Positions 1 to 8,489 are shown, counted from the stretch's first letter. The stretch is 64,000 bases of DNA from Gammaproteobacteria bacterium Ga0077554 (GCA_001464585.1 LNFF01000040.1:253588-317587), one strand, 5' to 3'. Notes: a model not told the origin generated them from the sequence alone. Translations and numbers: made by a program.

Positions 1-582
1 GGGCGGTTGCGCCATGTTGCCGAGCGCGCCGAAGTCGGCGAACGGCATGAGGCAATATTGGCGGTGACCATTCCTGAACGTCCAGGTAGCTTTGGCGAAT
101 TTTGCCATATGATCGGTGATCGCAGCATTACCGAGTTTAATTACCGCTATGCCGACGCGGCTACCGCCCATGTGTTCGTCGGCATCAAGCTGGCGCAGGG
201 TGATGCGGAGCGGCATGAGATTGTGCAGTGCTTGAAGAATGCTTCGTACCCCGTCATCGACATGACCGACAACGAAATGGCCAAACTGCATGTGCGCTAT
301 ATGGTCGGCGGGCACCCGCCGGTTATTGGGCATGAGCGGATTTACCGCTTCGAGTTTCCGGAGCGGCCGGGCGCGTTGCTGCGCTTTCTCGATAAAATGG
401 GACGGCGCTGGAACATCAGCCTGTTCCATTACCGCAACCATGGCGATGCCTATGGCCGGGTGCTGGTGGGGGTGCAGGTGCCTCCGGCAGAGGCGGTGGC
501 GTTTCAGGATTATCTGGCGGACTTGAACTATGCGTATGAAGATGAAACGGAGAATCCGGCGTACCGGCTGTTTCTGAGTTAG
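1..582 (+). CDS. ilvA: Threonine ammonia-lyase, C-terminal part (partial)
   Basis: This is the 3' end of the gene for biosynthetic threonine deaminase, which makes 2-oxobutanoate for isoleucine synthesis in the cytoplasm. The frame is open to the left edge, so the PLP-binding catalytic domain, some 300 residues, lies outside the window. What remains is the regulatory region: two ACT-like subdomains, each opening with a PERPG motif (IPERPGS near residue 24 and FPERPGA near residue 118 of the visible part), and the family's usual ending ENPAYRLFL. The two-subdomain arrangement points to the isoleucine-inhibited, valine-activated type. The stop is TAG, followed by repeats and terminator-like hairpins. 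Confidence 0.93.
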   Translation, partial: GRLRHVAERAEVGERHEAILAVTIPERPGSFGEFCHMIGDRSITEFNYRYADAATAHVFVGIKLAQGDAERHEIVQCLKNASYPVIDMTDNEMAKLHVRYMVGGHPPVIGHERIYRFEFPERPGALLRFLDKMGRRWNISLFHYRNHGDAYGRVLVGVQVPPAEAVAFQDYLADLNYAYEDETENPAYRLFLS

Positions 583-607
583 GCCAACATCCGGCAGTTA
601 GCATGAC

Positions 608-730
608 CCAACCCTTCGACACGCCCACTACGCGGGCTGCTCAGGGCGAACGGGGTGCTCGCTTATTTGGTGGATCCCACAAAAAACCGTTCGTGCTGAG
701 CCTGTCGAAGTGTGGGCGGTTTTTTATTAC
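608..730. repeat. Dispersed palindromic repeat, family B, copy 1 (terminator-like)
   Basis: Two facing halves share the words CTTCGAC and CGAACGG. The right half (about 682-727) is framed by AAAAAACCG and CGGTTTTTT, so it could fold into a hairpin and end ilvA transcription. The same words recur at 48085-48205. Confidence 0.7.
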
Positions 731-764
731 GGCAACAGAGCCTGAGTTAAACCAGAAAACGCCG

Positions 765-822
765 GCCGCTCCTGCGCATCCTGCGCCCGCGGCACTTGCG
801 CGTCCCTGCGCGGCGTATTTTC
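765..822. repeat. Dispersed repeat, family C, copy 1
   Basis: Read on the minus strand, the core GGACGCGCAAGTGCCGCGGG recurs with small changes at about 41930-41980, 55060-55110 and, inside a coding region, 59828-59900. The ends CGCCG and CGGCG are complementary. Confidence 0.6.
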
Positions 823-835
823 CAGCGTGAAACAC

Positions 836-870
836 AAAAACAAAAGGCCCGTTAAGGGCCTTTTGTTTTT
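836..870. terminator. Bidirectional intrinsic terminator
   Basis: The stem AAAAGGCCC / GGGCCTTTT has a 4-base loop and is flanked by T-rich runs on both strands. It can end transcription from ilvA on the plus strand and from the histone-like gene on the minus strand. With the two repeats before it, it accounts for the gene-free 583-886. Confidence 0.85.
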
Positions 871-886
871 ACTATAAAACCACGCT

Positions 887-1117
887 TTACATTGCTACTG
901 GCGCGGCTTTTTTCTTGGAAGCAGCCTTTTTCTTGGGGGCTGCTTTCTTCTTGGATACAGCCTTCTTCTTCGGGGCTGCGGCCTTCTTCTTTGAAGCTAC
1001 CTTCTTTGAAGCTACTTTTTTCGAAGCTACCTTCTTGGTAACAGCCTTCTTCTTGCTGACGGCTACCTTTTTCTTTGAAGCTACTTTCTTCTTTGCAACT
1101 GCTTTCTTTAAAGCCAT
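887..1117 (-). CDS. Histone H1-like lysine/alanine-rich nucleoid protein
   Basis: A 76-residue protein made almost wholly of K, A, S, V and P in KKKAxxKK-type repeats, resembling the tails of eukaryotic H1 and bacterial histone-like proteins (Hc1/Hc2 and AlgP types). Such proteins bind DNA non-specifically through charge and would act in the nucleoid. The start is fixed by a strong ribosome binding site (GGAGGAG) just before ATG, and the gene ends at a bidirectional terminator, so it is a single transcription unit. The repeats are DNA-level as well as protein-level, so length probably varies between strains. The fold cannot be assigned beyond composition. Confidence 0.8.
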   Translation of the reverse strand: MALKKAVAKKKVASKKKVAVSKKKAVTKKVASKKVASKKVASKKKAAAPKKKAVSKKKAAPKKKAASKKKAAPVAM

Positions 1118-1241
1118 GGTTTACTCCTCCATATGTGAAATGCACATTTGCCCAACTGGGATGGGCGCGGTTAAGTATAACTAACTTTCAAAATACTTCT
1201 AGTCTTAACGAAAGTTATATCGTCAAGCGATTCCGATTACT

Positions 1242-1721
1242 TTAATAGTTTTCGTGAAAAAGTGTATCTAGTTTTAAAATATATTGCCACTCTTTTGTTG
1301 CGATGGCCATTATAGAGAGTCGATTGCCACGTTTCAAGAGCGTCATTGAATGTAGTTGATCGTGATTTTTGAGTTCATCAAGACTGATGACGCGGCTGAA
1401 TGAGCGCACGTAACGCACGTCAACCATATACCAACGCGGCTGGTCTGGATCGCTGCCGGGATCATAATGCGGATCGTTGTGATCAAATGCAGTGAAGTCG
1501 GGATAGCCTTCCCTGACAATTTCGACGATGCCAACGATGCCGGGCACTTTGCAATTGGAATGATAAAAATAGGCTAAATCGCCAATTTTCATTTGATCGC
1601 GGAGCATGTTACGCGCTTGATAATTGCGTACGCCATCCCAGTGTTCAGTTTGCTTCGGGCGGCTCTTGAGCATGTCGATGCTGAAGGCATCGGGCTCGGA
1701 TTTCATCAGCCAGTAATTCAC
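1242..1721 (-). CDS. EVE domain-containing protein
   Basis: A 159-residue single-domain protein of the EVE family (PUA-like fold, close to thymocyte nuclear protein 1). It shows the N-terminal YWLMKSEPDAFSI and the GVRNYQARN motif, with PRWYMVDVRY in the middle. Family members are thought to recognise modified bases in DNA or RNA through an aromatic cage; the exact role here is unknown. The GTG start overlaps the fau stop by four bases (GTGA), so it is translated with fau. A fau-EVE pairing is common in gammaproteobacteria. Confidence 0.9.
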   Translation of the reverse strand: MNYWLMKSEPDAFSIDMLKSRPKQTEHWDGVRNYQARNMLRDQMKIGDLAYFYHSNCKVPGIVGIVEIVREGYPDFTAFDHNDPHYDPGSDPDQPRWYMVDVRYVRSFSRVISLDELKNHDQLHSMTLLKRGNRLSIMAIATKEWQYILKLDTLFHENY

Positions 1722-2371
1722 GGTGCGTCCTTTGCGGGAAGGCGGGTGGGCAGGTAGAGTCGTCTCTCAGTGGCAATCGCCTGCAACGGAACATCCCAGC
1801 AAAAGTGTTGTAATGTTGCAACACACTGGAAGTCATAAGCGAGGCCGACCAGGCGTGGCTTACGCCAATGCTGGCGCCAGTATAAATTCTGGCGAAGAAA
1901 AGAAAAGGTCTTGTCATAGAATCCGCCGCCCATGCCGAGGCGGTTACCTTGCGTGTCAAAGGCGACCAGAGGTGTTAAAACCAGATCCAGCACCCAGGGC
2001 GGCGCGCGGTGCGCAGTCGAGAGGCACGGCTCAAGAATGCCGAAACGATTCGGCGTTAAGGGGTCGCCCTGGCGATAAGGCACAAACCATAAACGCCCGC
2101 TGGGGAGTGGACTTAATACCGGTAAATAACAGGTTTTACGCATTGCCCATGCGCGCTGCATAAGTGGTGTGGGATCAAGTTCGCCGCGTTGCGGAAGGTA
2201 GCAGGCGATGTGTCGGCTGCGCTGAAACAGTGTGGAGTGGGCGATGCACTGCGCCACTTGAAGTGCCGCGTGGGCTTGTTCTGCCGGACTGAGGCTGGAG
2301 CGCTGAGCGCGCATCTGCCGGCGCAATTCACCGCGTAATTCGGCGTGTGAAGGAGTAGGTAGGGGTAACAA
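1718..2371 (-). CDS. fau: 5-formyltetrahydrofolate cyclo-ligase
   Basis: Converts 5-formyl-THF to 5,10-methenyl-THF with ATP in one-carbon metabolism. The diagnostic GMGGGFYD motif is present, as are the N-terminal basic region and the LDLVLTPLVAFD strand before it. At 217 residues it is a little longer than the E. coli protein. A TTG codon is the furthest upstream start that retains the family's N-terminal helix; no better ATG exists before residue 20. The gene lies immediately downstream of the 6S RNA gene on the same strand, as in E. coli, so it is probably read through from ssrS. Its stop overlaps the EVE gene. Confidence 0.9.
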   Translation of the reverse strand: MLPLPTPSHAELRGELRRQMRAQRSSLSPAEQAHAALQVAQCIAHSTLFQRSRHIACYLPQRGELDPTPLMQRAWAMRKTCYLPVLSPLPSGRLWFVPYRQGDPLTPNRFGILEPCLSTAHRAPPWVLDLVLTPLVAFDTQGNRLGMGGGFYDKTFSFLRQNLYWRQHWRKPRLVGLAYDFQCVATLQHFCWDVPLQAIATERRLYLPTRLPAKDAP

Positions 2372-2374
2372 AGA

Positions 2375-2578
2375 GGAACATCCTCCGCCTGTGACGTAAC
2401 AGACCTTTGTTCTTGAACCAATGGTTCAAGTGGGTACTTGTGCGATATATCAGGCTTTCCACTCCACCAAGAAGTGGTGTGGACATGCACAACAATACCA
2501 GCAAACAAGTTCCCGGGGTTTAAGAATTAGGCTCAAGAAAAACCCAGTCCATACACGGGCACCGCAGAGGATGTTCCA
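2375..2578 (-). ncRNA. ssrS: 6S RNA
   Basis: 6S RNA binds sigma70 RNA polymerase in stationary phase. On the minus strand the 5' end carries GGAACATCCTC and the 3' end GAGGATGTTCC, forming the closing stem. Near the 3' end is the characteristic hairpin CTTGAACCATTGGTTCAAG followed by GTCTGTTACG, matching the E. coli arrangement. The length, about 204 nt, is slightly above usual. The position between zapA and fau is the conserved gammaproteobacterial location. Exact ends are inferred from stem pairing and the promoter. Confidence 0.9.
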
Positions 2579-2584
2579 AGCTTA

Positions 2585-2590
2585 ATTCTA
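2585..2590 (-). promoter_or_regulatory. -10 box of the 6S RNA promoter
   Basis: TAGAAT on the minus strand lies about seven bases before the first paired base of the 6S RNA, which is right for a sigma70 start. No convincing -35 hexamer is visible. Confidence 0.6.
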
Positions 2591-2654
2591 GCTGAAAAAG
2601 CTGGCGGATACTATCTGCGGACTAAAGCTACCCGCGCTTTCTTTACAGGGTACC

Positions 2655-2975
2655 CTATAGTTCAAGCTGGCGATCCCGATACAAGGCTCCGTCAACCTTG
2701 TGTTGCAGCACTTTGATGCGCTGGCCGAGTGATTGGGTGGTGTCGTCTTTCCGGGAATGGTGCTGGAGTAGTTCGTGGGTAATATTCAGCGCCGCCATCA
2801 CGATGATGCGGTCCGCTCCCACCACTTTGCCAGTGTCGCGGATGGCCTGGATGGCCTCATTGAGGCGCTGCGCTGAGGCCAACAGGTTATCGCGCTCTTC
2901 TGCCGGACAGGCAATGCGATATTCCTTATCCAATATCTGCATGGTAACGGCGACGCTGTCTGTGATGTTGTTCAT
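2655..2975 (-). CDS. zapA: Cell division protein ZapA
   Basis: A 106-residue FtsZ-ring stabiliser. The N-terminal VTMQILDKEYRIACP region and the following coiled-coil helix (ALNITHELLQ) are typical of ZapA, which forms tetramers that cross-link FtsZ filaments. It is translationally coupled to the upstream ZapB-like gene by an ATGA overlap. The 6S RNA gene follows on the same strand, which supports the assignment. Confidence 0.93.
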   Translation of the reverse strand: MNNITDSVAVTMQILDKEYRIACPAEERDNLLASAQRLNEAIQAIRDTGKVVGADRIIVMAALNITHELLQHHSRKDDTTQSLGQRIKVLQHKVDGALYRDRQLEL

Positions 2976-3235
2976 GCGTCATACTCCATGGACTTAAAGC
3001 GCAGGATCATCGATTCCACCCGCGAGCTGACGATCTCGGTTTTTTTGATGAGATGAGCGCGCTCAGCCAATAAGTTGGTTCGCTCAGTCAATAGACCCGT
3101 CTGTTGGCTGCGCAGCAACGCGTTTTCTTCGCGCAGCCGGTCGCAGACCTGAATAAGCTCATCAATACGAAATTCGAGATTACGCAGATCTTGTTCGATG
3201 GCGCGGGCGGGTGTTTCTGGTTTGATAGTTTTCAT
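2972..3235 (-). CDS. ZapB-like coiled-coil protein (TIGR02449 type)
   Basis: An 87-residue, almost entirely helical protein with heptad-like leucine spacing (residues 15-75: NLEFRIDELI, RLREENALLR, LLAERAHLI), ending in a basic segment. Proteins of this TIGR02449 kind sit directly upstream of zapA in many gammaproteobacteria and are thought to act with the divisome, like ZapB. It overlaps zapA by four bases. The function is inferred from position and coiled-coil character. It is divergent from ygfB, so promoters for both lie in 3236-3400. Confidence 0.8.
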   Translation of the reverse strand: MKTIKPETPARAIEQDLRNLEFRIDELIQVCDRLREENALLRSQQTGLLTERTNLLAERAHLIKKTEIVSSRVESMILRFKSMEYDA

Positions 3236-3400
3236 GGATCAAATAGTAGACCGGACGCAGCGCGTGGTCAAGGCCGGGTGTGGATGTTTAATCATGCCAA
3301 CATTTTGATGAAACCCGCTACCAAGGATGATAGCATGGTACCAAAGCCCGATTTGCGCGCCAGTGTGGTGCGTAAATATAAAAACAGGGGGAGTGATGAT

Positions 3401-3994
3401 ATGACAGACGATGCTGAACTTACCCAATACGATGAGCTGAATGAAGCGCTGCGGCGCGTTGGCTCGTCGGCTGATGTTGCGGAATGCCACGGCTTGCTGA
3501 GCGGTTTGCTGTGCGTGAAAGAAACGGTGGATAGCGCCGCCTGGATATCCCATATTCTGGGTGCCGCCCCCGATGTGAATGGCGGTGAAGAGGTGGAGCT
3601 GAACGAAGATGGCCGCGCCTTGCTCAGCGCTTTGCTGGGTCGGGTGCTGGATCAGTTAAATGACATGGACTATGGCTTTCATCCATTGTTGCCCGATGAC
3701 GACGAGCCACTGGAAAAGCGCGCGGCGGCGTTGGCGGAGTGGTGTCAGGGTTTTGTGCTGGGCCTGAGCATGGGTGGCATCGAAGAGATCGGCCAGTTGC
3801 CGGAGGCTTCCGACGAAATCATCAAAGACATGGCGGAAATCGCCCAGATGCACGCTGACGCGGACGCAGCGACCAATGAAGACGAAACCGCCTACGCGGA
3901 GATCGTCGAGTATGTGCGCATGGGCGTGCTGCTGGTGCGTGAAGAGTTGCGCACCATCAGTAAACCGCATCCTGATGACGTGGTGGTGCACTAA
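3401..3994 (+). CDS. ygfB: UPF0149 family protein YgfB
   Basis: A 197-residue acidic helical protein with the family's early AECHGLLSGLLC motif and the later WCQGFVLGLSMGG segment. In Pseudomonas aeruginosa a YgfB homologue influences ampDh3 expression; in general the role is poorly defined. The frame is open further upstream, but ATG at 3401 is chosen because AGGGGGAG lies just before it and the family begins here. It abuts pepP, whose ATG follows the TAA directly, in the conserved ygfB-pepP-ubiH cluster. Confidence 0.9.
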   Translation: MTDDAELTQYDELNEALRRVGSSADVAECHGLLSGLLCVKETVDSAAWISHILGAAPDVNGGEEVELNEDGRALLSALLGRVLDQLNDMDYGFHPLLPDDDEPLEKRAAALAEWCQGFVLGLSMGGIEEIGQLPEASDEIIKDMAEIAQMHADADAATNEDETAYAEIVEYVRMGVLLVREELRTISKPHPDDVVVH

Positions 3995-5320
3995 ATGGAT
4001 AAACAAGAATTCGCCAAACGCCGCGCGCACCTGATGCGCCACATCGGCAAAGATGGCGTGGCGATTCTGCCCGCCGCGCCGCAGGCATTGCGCAACCGTG
4101 ACAGTGAATACCCCTACCGTCCCGACAGTGATTTTTATTATCTCACCGGTTTTGCTGAACCAGACGCGGTGGCGGTGCTGGCGCCCGGCCGCAAGCAGGG
4201 CGCATATATATTATTTTGCCGAGCGCGCGACCCCAAAATGGAAATCTGGAATGGCCCGCGCGCGGGCCAGGAAGGCGCGCTCGCCCTGTATGGCGCAGAC
4301 GAAGCTTATCCCATTAGCGAGCTTGATAGCATCCTGCCGGGCCTGCTGGAGAATCGCCGCACGGTGTTTTATGACATGGGTCGCCAACCGGCGTTTGATC
4401 AGCAGTTGTTGGGCTGGATTAACCGCGTGCGCGGCAAGTCACGCAGTGGTGTACGCGCGCCCATGGTGTTTTCATCGTTGAGCGAGCCAGTGCATGAAAT
4501 GCGCTTGTTCAAAAGCACTGCTGAAGTGGCGGCGATGCGGCGCGCGGCGGTGGTGTCCTCGGCGGCGCATCGCCGTGCCATGCAGACCTGCAAACCCGGC
4601 ATGATGGAATACCAGATCGAGGCCGAGTTGCTGCATGAATTTGTGCGCGAAGGCTGCCGTTTTCCCGCCTATAATCCCATCGTCGGCGGCGGCGCCAACG
4701 CCTGCACGCTGCATTATAACGATAACAACGCACGCCTCAATGACGGCGAGTTGCTGTTGATTGATGCCGGCGCGGAATTTAATTATTACGCCGCTGACAT
4801 CACCCGCACCTTTCCCGTGAATGGCCGGTTCAGCCCGGAACAAAAGGCGCTCTATGAATTGGTGCTGGCCGCGCAATATGCAGCCATCGACAAAGTGCGC
4901 CCCGGCAACCACTGGAACGAGCCGCACCAGGCGGCGGTGCGGGTGCTCACCATCGGTCTGGTGAAACTGGGTTTGCTCAACGGCAAACCCGCACAGCTTA
5001 TCAAAGATGAAAGTTACCGCCTATTTTACATGCACCGTACTGGCCATTGGCTAGGCATGGATGTGCATGACGTGGGCGAATACAAAGTGGATAATGCCTG
5101 GCGCCCCCTCGAACCGGGCATGGTGCTCACGGTAGAGCCGGGTTTATACATCCCGGCAGGCAGCGCCAACGTGCCAAAAAAATGGTGGAACATCGGCATT
5201 CGTATTGAAGACGATGTGCTGGTAACCAAACACGGCAATGACGTGCTCACCCGTGATGCACCCAAAACTGTGGCGGAGATTGAGGCGTTGATGGCCTCGG
5301 CTTATTCCAATTCTTGTTAA
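3995..5320 (+). CDS. pepP: Xaa-Pro aminopeptidase (aminopeptidase P)
   Basis: A 441-residue cytoplasmic metallopeptidase that removes N-terminal residues preceding proline. The creatinase/methionine-aminopeptidase fold has its five metal ligands: D in LLIDAG (about residue 257), D in AADITRT, H in HRTGHWLG (about 351), E in VEPGLY (about 380) and E in RIEDD (about 403). The last five residues (YSNSC) and the stop fall inside an inserted repeat element (5302-5468). The natural C-terminus has therefore been replaced, though the catalytic domain is complete. It starts directly after ygfB. Confidence 0.95.
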   Translation: MDKQEFAKRRAHLMRHIGKDGVAILPAAPQALRNRDSEYPYRPDSDFYYLTGFAEPDAVAVLAPGRKQGAYILFCRARDPKMEIWNGPRAGQEGALALYGADEAYPISELDSILPGLLENRRTVFYDMGRQPAFDQQLLGWINRVRGKSRSGVRAPMVFSSLSEPVHEMRLFKSTAEVAAMRRAAVVSSAAHRRAMQTCKPGMMEYQIEAELLHEFVREGCRFPAYNPIVGGGANACTLHYNDNNARLNDGELLLIDAGAEFNYYAADITRTFPVNGRFSPEQKALYELVLAAQYAAIDKVRPGNHWNEPHQAAVRVLTIGLVKLGLLNGKPAQLIKDESYRLFYMHRTGHWLGMDVHDVGEYKVDNAWRPLEPGMVLTVEPGLYIPAGSANVPKKWWNIGIRIEDDVLVTKHGNDVLTRDAPKTVAEIEALMASAYSNSC

Positions 5321-5468
5321 AAACGACACTTGTCATTCCGAACGCACGTGAGGAATCCTTGAAGATCTCTCACATTCGTTCGAGACAAGGATTTCTCGCT
5401 ACGCTCGAAATGACAGTAAAAATGATATCTGCGAAAGATATAGGCACTTCTAACGAGAGTTGGAATTA
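5302..5468 (+). mobile_element. MITE-like element, family A, full-length copy 1
   Basis: The ends TTATTCCAATTCTTGTTA and, inverted, TTAATTCCAACTCTCGTTA form terminal inverted repeats. The inside carries the dispersed 'TCATTCCGAA ... GAAATGACAG' module. A copy about 90 percent identical by eye lies inverted at 54573-54738. This copy covers the 3' end of pepP and reaches four bases before the ubiH ATG. No transposase is encoded, so any movement would depend on one in trans. Confidence 0.8.
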
Positions 5469-5471
5469 AAT

Positions 5472-6731
5472 ATGGCTACAAGCGATTACGACATCCTGAT
5501 TATCGGCGGCGGCATGGTCGGCGCCAGTCTGGCATGCGCGCTCGGCAATCAGCCAGGGTTGCGTATTGGTTTGATCGAAGCCACGCCGTTAGGTGCAACG
5601 GCCACGCCGGGAAGCGCAGCCACATCCATGGCGGTTCCCTCCAGTTATGACGACCGCTCCATCGCCCTGGCCTATGGCACGCGCCGCATTTTTGAAGGCA
5701 TGGGTTTGTGGCCGCTGCTGGCCGACAGCACCTCGCCGATAAAAAAGATTCACGTCTCTGACCGTGGCCACTTTGGCGTGACGCGCCTGAATTGCGCCGA
5801 TGAAGGCGTAGACGCGATGGGCTATGTGGTGGTGAGCCGCGTGTTGGGTCAGATGTTGGCGCGCGCACTGGCAAACGTGCCCAATGTTGATTTAATCTGC
5901 CCTGCCCTGCTCACCGACATTACCATTAACAGCAGCGGCGCCCAGATTGTCATAGATCAAGCTGGCACACAACGCACGCTCACCGCGCAACTGGTAGTTG
6001 CGGCAGACGGCGGCAAATCGGCGGTGCGCGAACACCTGGGCATCGCTTCAACCACCTGGGACTACCATCAGACCGCCATCATTACCAACATCACCCCGCA
6101 ACATAACCACGCGCAGACCGCCTACGAACGCTTTACCGAAACCGGCCCCATCGCCATGCTGCCCATGAGTGACAACCGCTGCGCCGTAGTCTGGACGGTC
6201 GCCAGCGACCAGGCCGCCAACATCATGCGCATGGATGACGATGCGTTCCGCCACGGCCTGCAAGCCGCGTTTGGTTATCGCCTGGGTAAACTGCAGAAAG
6301 TCGGCACACGCCGCGCCTATCCGCTCGCGCTCACCGCCGCCCGCGAACATGTGCGCCCGCACCTTGCCATCATCGGCAATGCCGCGCATACCCTGCACCC
6401 CATCGCCGGGCAAGGTTTTAATCTGGGGCTACGCGATGTCGCCGCCCTCGCGCAAATCGTGGTAGACGCCCGCCGTGGCGGACGCGACATCGGCAGCATG
6501 GATGTTCTGGCAGATTATGCGGACTGGCGCCGCCACGACCAACGCCGCGCCATCGCCTTCACCGACAGCTTGATACGCATCTTCACCAACCCGCTGGCGC
6601 CGTTTGCGCTGGGGCGTAACCTCGGATTAGTGGCTGTTGACCTGCTGCCCCCGCTGAAGCATATCCTGGCGCGTCAGACTATGGGCTTGGTGGGCAAACT
6701 GCCGAGACTGGCGCGTGGGTTGGCATTGTAA
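5472..6731 (+). CDS. ubiH: 2-octaprenyl-6-methoxyphenol hydroxylase (ubiquinone synthesis)
   Basis: A 419-residue flavoprotein monooxygenase of the UbiH/VisC family that hydroxylates the ubiquinone ring precursor at the membrane. The N-terminal dinucleotide-binding motif is GGGMVGASLA (about residues 11-20). The second FAD motif, GNAAHTLHPIAGQGFNLGLRD, lies near residue 300, and the intermediate GGKSAVR motif is present. ATG at 5472 is chosen over an upstream TTG. Its leader, including any Shine-Dalgarno (GAGAG or GGA), comes from the repeat element ending at 5468. UbiH and the related UbiF/UbiI are hard to separate, but the pepP neighbourhood favours UbiH. Confidence 0.88.
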   Translation: MATSDYDILIIGGGMVGASLACALGNQPGLRIGLIEATPLGATATPGSAATSMAVPSSYDDRSIALAYGTRRIFEGMGLWPLLADSTSPIKKIHVSDRGHFGVTRLNCADEGVDAMGYVVVSRVLGQMLARALANVPNVDLICPALLTDITINSSGAQIVIDQAGTQRTLTAQLVVAADGGKSAVREHLGIASTTWDYHQTAIITNITPQHNHAQTAYERFTETGPIAMLPMSDNRCAVVWTVASDQAANIMRMDDDAFRHGLQAAFGYRLGKLQKVGTRRAYPLALTAAREHVRPHLAIIGNAAHTLHPIAGQGFNLGLRDVAALAQIVVDARRGGRDIGSMDVLADYADWRRHDQRRAIAFTDSLIRIFTNPLAPFALGRNLGLVAVDLLPPLKHILARQTMGLVGKLPRLARGLAL

Positions 6732-6749
6732 AAATCTGTTCAGTAATTT

Positions 6750-7895
6750 TTAGAGCTTCTCTTTGATATCCATCGCCAATGCCAGCGCACGTTCTACGCT
6801 GGCATCCACCACCGTGTAATGTCCCATTTTGCGTCCGGGGCGGGCTTCGCGCTTGCCGTAGAGATGCAGGTTGGCCTGCGGGCAGGTGAGTATACTTTCC
6901 CAATGGGGTATGTCGCCGCCCCATACATCACCAAGCAGATTGACCATCACGGCAGGCGATAGCAAACGCGTATCGCCCAGCGGCAGACCGCACAACGCGC
7001 GCACTTGCTGTTCAAATTGATCAGTCACGCAGGCATCCAGCGTGTAGTGGCCACTGTTATGCGGGCGGGGCGCGATTTCGTTGACGAGTAGCCGCTCGCC
7101 ACCCGCGCTATCAGCCACCACGAAAAACTCCACCGCCAGCACGCCACAATAATTCAGGCGTTCGGCAATTTGCGTGGCGATACGGCGCGCCTGTTCCGCC
7201 AGATTGTCGGGAATGCGCGCCGGAGCCAGCGTAACATCGAGTATGCCATTGCAATGTTGATTTTCTGCTATTGGAAAAACCGCGATCTGTGCGTCTGCGC
7301 CGCGTGCCAGGATCACCGAGATTTCCAGCGTCAGCGGCACCAATTCTTCCAGTACGCATGGCGCACCGCCCATGTCGTCAAAGGCGCGCAATGCTTCATC
7401 AATGTTGTTGACGCGTGCCTGACCCTTGCCATCGTAGCCGAGTTGGCTGCGCTTGATGATGCAAGGGAGCCCCGCCGCCGTACCGACTTGGCGCATAGCG
7501 GCGGCGATGTCGTCGCGCGACTGGATCACGGCATAGCGCGCGCAGGGAAAGCCATGATCAGTGAAAAACTGTTTTTCAGCTATACGGTTTTGAGAAATCG
7601 CCACGGCTTCAGCGCTGGGGCGCACGGTACAAAACTGTGCGAGAAAACGCAGGCTGTCAGCAGGCACGTTTTCAAATTCGGTGCTGACCGCCGCGCATTC
7701 TTTGCCGAACTCTTCGAGCGCATGCTGATCCGAAAAATCGGCAACGATATGCCGGTCAGCAAAATGCGCGGCGGGGCCGTGGGGGTCGGGATCCAGCACT
7801 ATCACGGAGTAACCGAGGGTGCGCGCCGCTGTGGTGAACATGCGGCCAAGCTGCCCGCCGCCAAGAATGCCTAGCGTACTACCCGGTAAAATCAT
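6750..7895 (-). CDS. purK: N5-carboxyaminoimidazole ribonucleotide synthase
   Basis: A 381-residue ATP-grasp enzyme that carboxylates AIR with bicarbonate and ATP in purine synthesis. The N-terminus GSTLGILGGGQLGRM is diagnostic. The ATP-grasp core shows IIKRSQLGYDGKGQ, and the metal/phosphate-binding NEIAPRPHNSGHYT appears late. Its ATG overlaps the purE stop by four bases, so the order of transcription is purE-purK, as usual. Confidence 0.95.
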   Translation of the reverse strand: MILPGSTLGILGGGQLGRMFTTAARTLGYSVIVLDPDPHGPAAHFADRHIVADFSDQHALEEFGKECAAVSTEFENVPADSLRFLAQFCTVRPSAEAVAISQNRIAEKQFFTDHGFPCARYAVIQSRDDIAAAMRQVGTAAGLPCIIKRSQLGYDGKGQARVNNIDEALRAFDDMGGAPCVLEELVPLTLEISVILARGADAQIAVFPIAENQHCNGILDVTLAPARIPDNLAEQARRIATQIAERLNYCGVLAVEFFVVADSAGGERLLVNEIAPRPHNSGHYTLDACVTDQFEQQVRALCGLPLGDTRLLSPAVMVNLLGDVWGGDIPHWESILTCPQANLHLYGKREARPGRKMGHYTVVDASVERALALAMDIKEKL

Positions 7896-8386
7896 TTAAC
7901 CGGCGGCAAGGCCATTGCCAGCACGCTGTCGCGCAACGTGTCACGGAAGGTGTTGAGGCGTTGTGTTAAATCCGCGTTGTTGCGCGCCAGCAGTGCCACG
8001 GCGAACAAGCCGGCATTCGCAGCGCCAGCGTTACCAATCGCAAATGTCGCTACGGGGATGCCTTTGGGCATTTGCACAATCGACAGCAACGAATCCATGC
8101 CGTTCAGATGTTGGGACGGCACTGGCACACCCAACACTGGCACCGTGGTTTTGGAAGCCAGCATGCCGGGCAGATGCGCCGCGCCGCCCGCGCCCGCAAT
8201 AATGCAGGCCAGTCCGCGTGCGTGTGCATCCTGCGCATATTGAAACAGCAGATCCGGCGTGCGGTGCGCTGACACCACCCTGGCTTCATACGCGATGCCA
8301 AAGGCGTCCAGTTGCTGGGCGGCGTGTTGCATCACGTCCCAGTCACTGTTGCTACCCATTACCACACCGACCAATGGATTGTTCAT
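7892..8386 (-). CDS. purE: N5-carboxyaminoimidazole ribonucleotide mutase
   Basis: A 164-residue class I PurE that moves the carboxylate of N5-CAIR to give CAIR. Seen are the substrate-binding GSNSDWDVM, the SAHRTP motif with the catalytic histidine, and [12 protein letters not shown]. It is the first gene of the purE-purK pair, with a tRNA-Arg gene just upstream on the same strand. Confidence 0.96.
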   Translation of the reverse strand: MNNPLVGVVMGSNSDWDVMQHAAQQLDAFGIAYEARVVSAHRTPDLLFQYAQDAHARGLACIIAGAGGAAHLPGMLASKTTVPVLGVPVPSQHLNGMDSLLSIVQMPKGIPVATFAIGNAGAANAGLFAVALLARNNADLTQRLNTFRDTLRDSVLAMALPPVK

Positions 8387-8412
8387 GCCGCAATGCCCGA
8401 AAAATAGTTGTA

Positions 8413-8489
8413 TGGCGCGCCCGAGAGGATTCGAACCTCTGACCCTTGCCTTCGGAGGGCAATACTCTATCCAGCTGAGCTACGGGCGC
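8413..8489 (-). tRNA. tRNA-Arg (anticodon CCG)
   Basis: On the minus strand a 77-nt cloverleaf ends in CCA: acceptor GCGCCCG / CGGGCGC, D-arm GCTCAGCTGGATAGAG, anticodon stem-loop TTGCC-CTCCGAA-GGCAA with anticodon CCG (reads CGG), and T-arm AGAGG-TTCGAAT-CCTCT. CCA is encoded. Confidence 0.96.

Noticed and set aside
3104..3400. N-terminal extension of ygfB
   Set aside because: It would overlap the divergent ZapB-like gene. ATG 3401 has a strong ribosome binding site and fits the family.
6048..6413. Gly/His-rich minus-strand frame over ubiH
   Set aside because: Pure antisense of the FAD-binding regions; no support.
7170..7874. Plus-strand open frame of 234 codons opposite purK
   Set aside because: purK on the other strand has all family motifs; the shadow has none.
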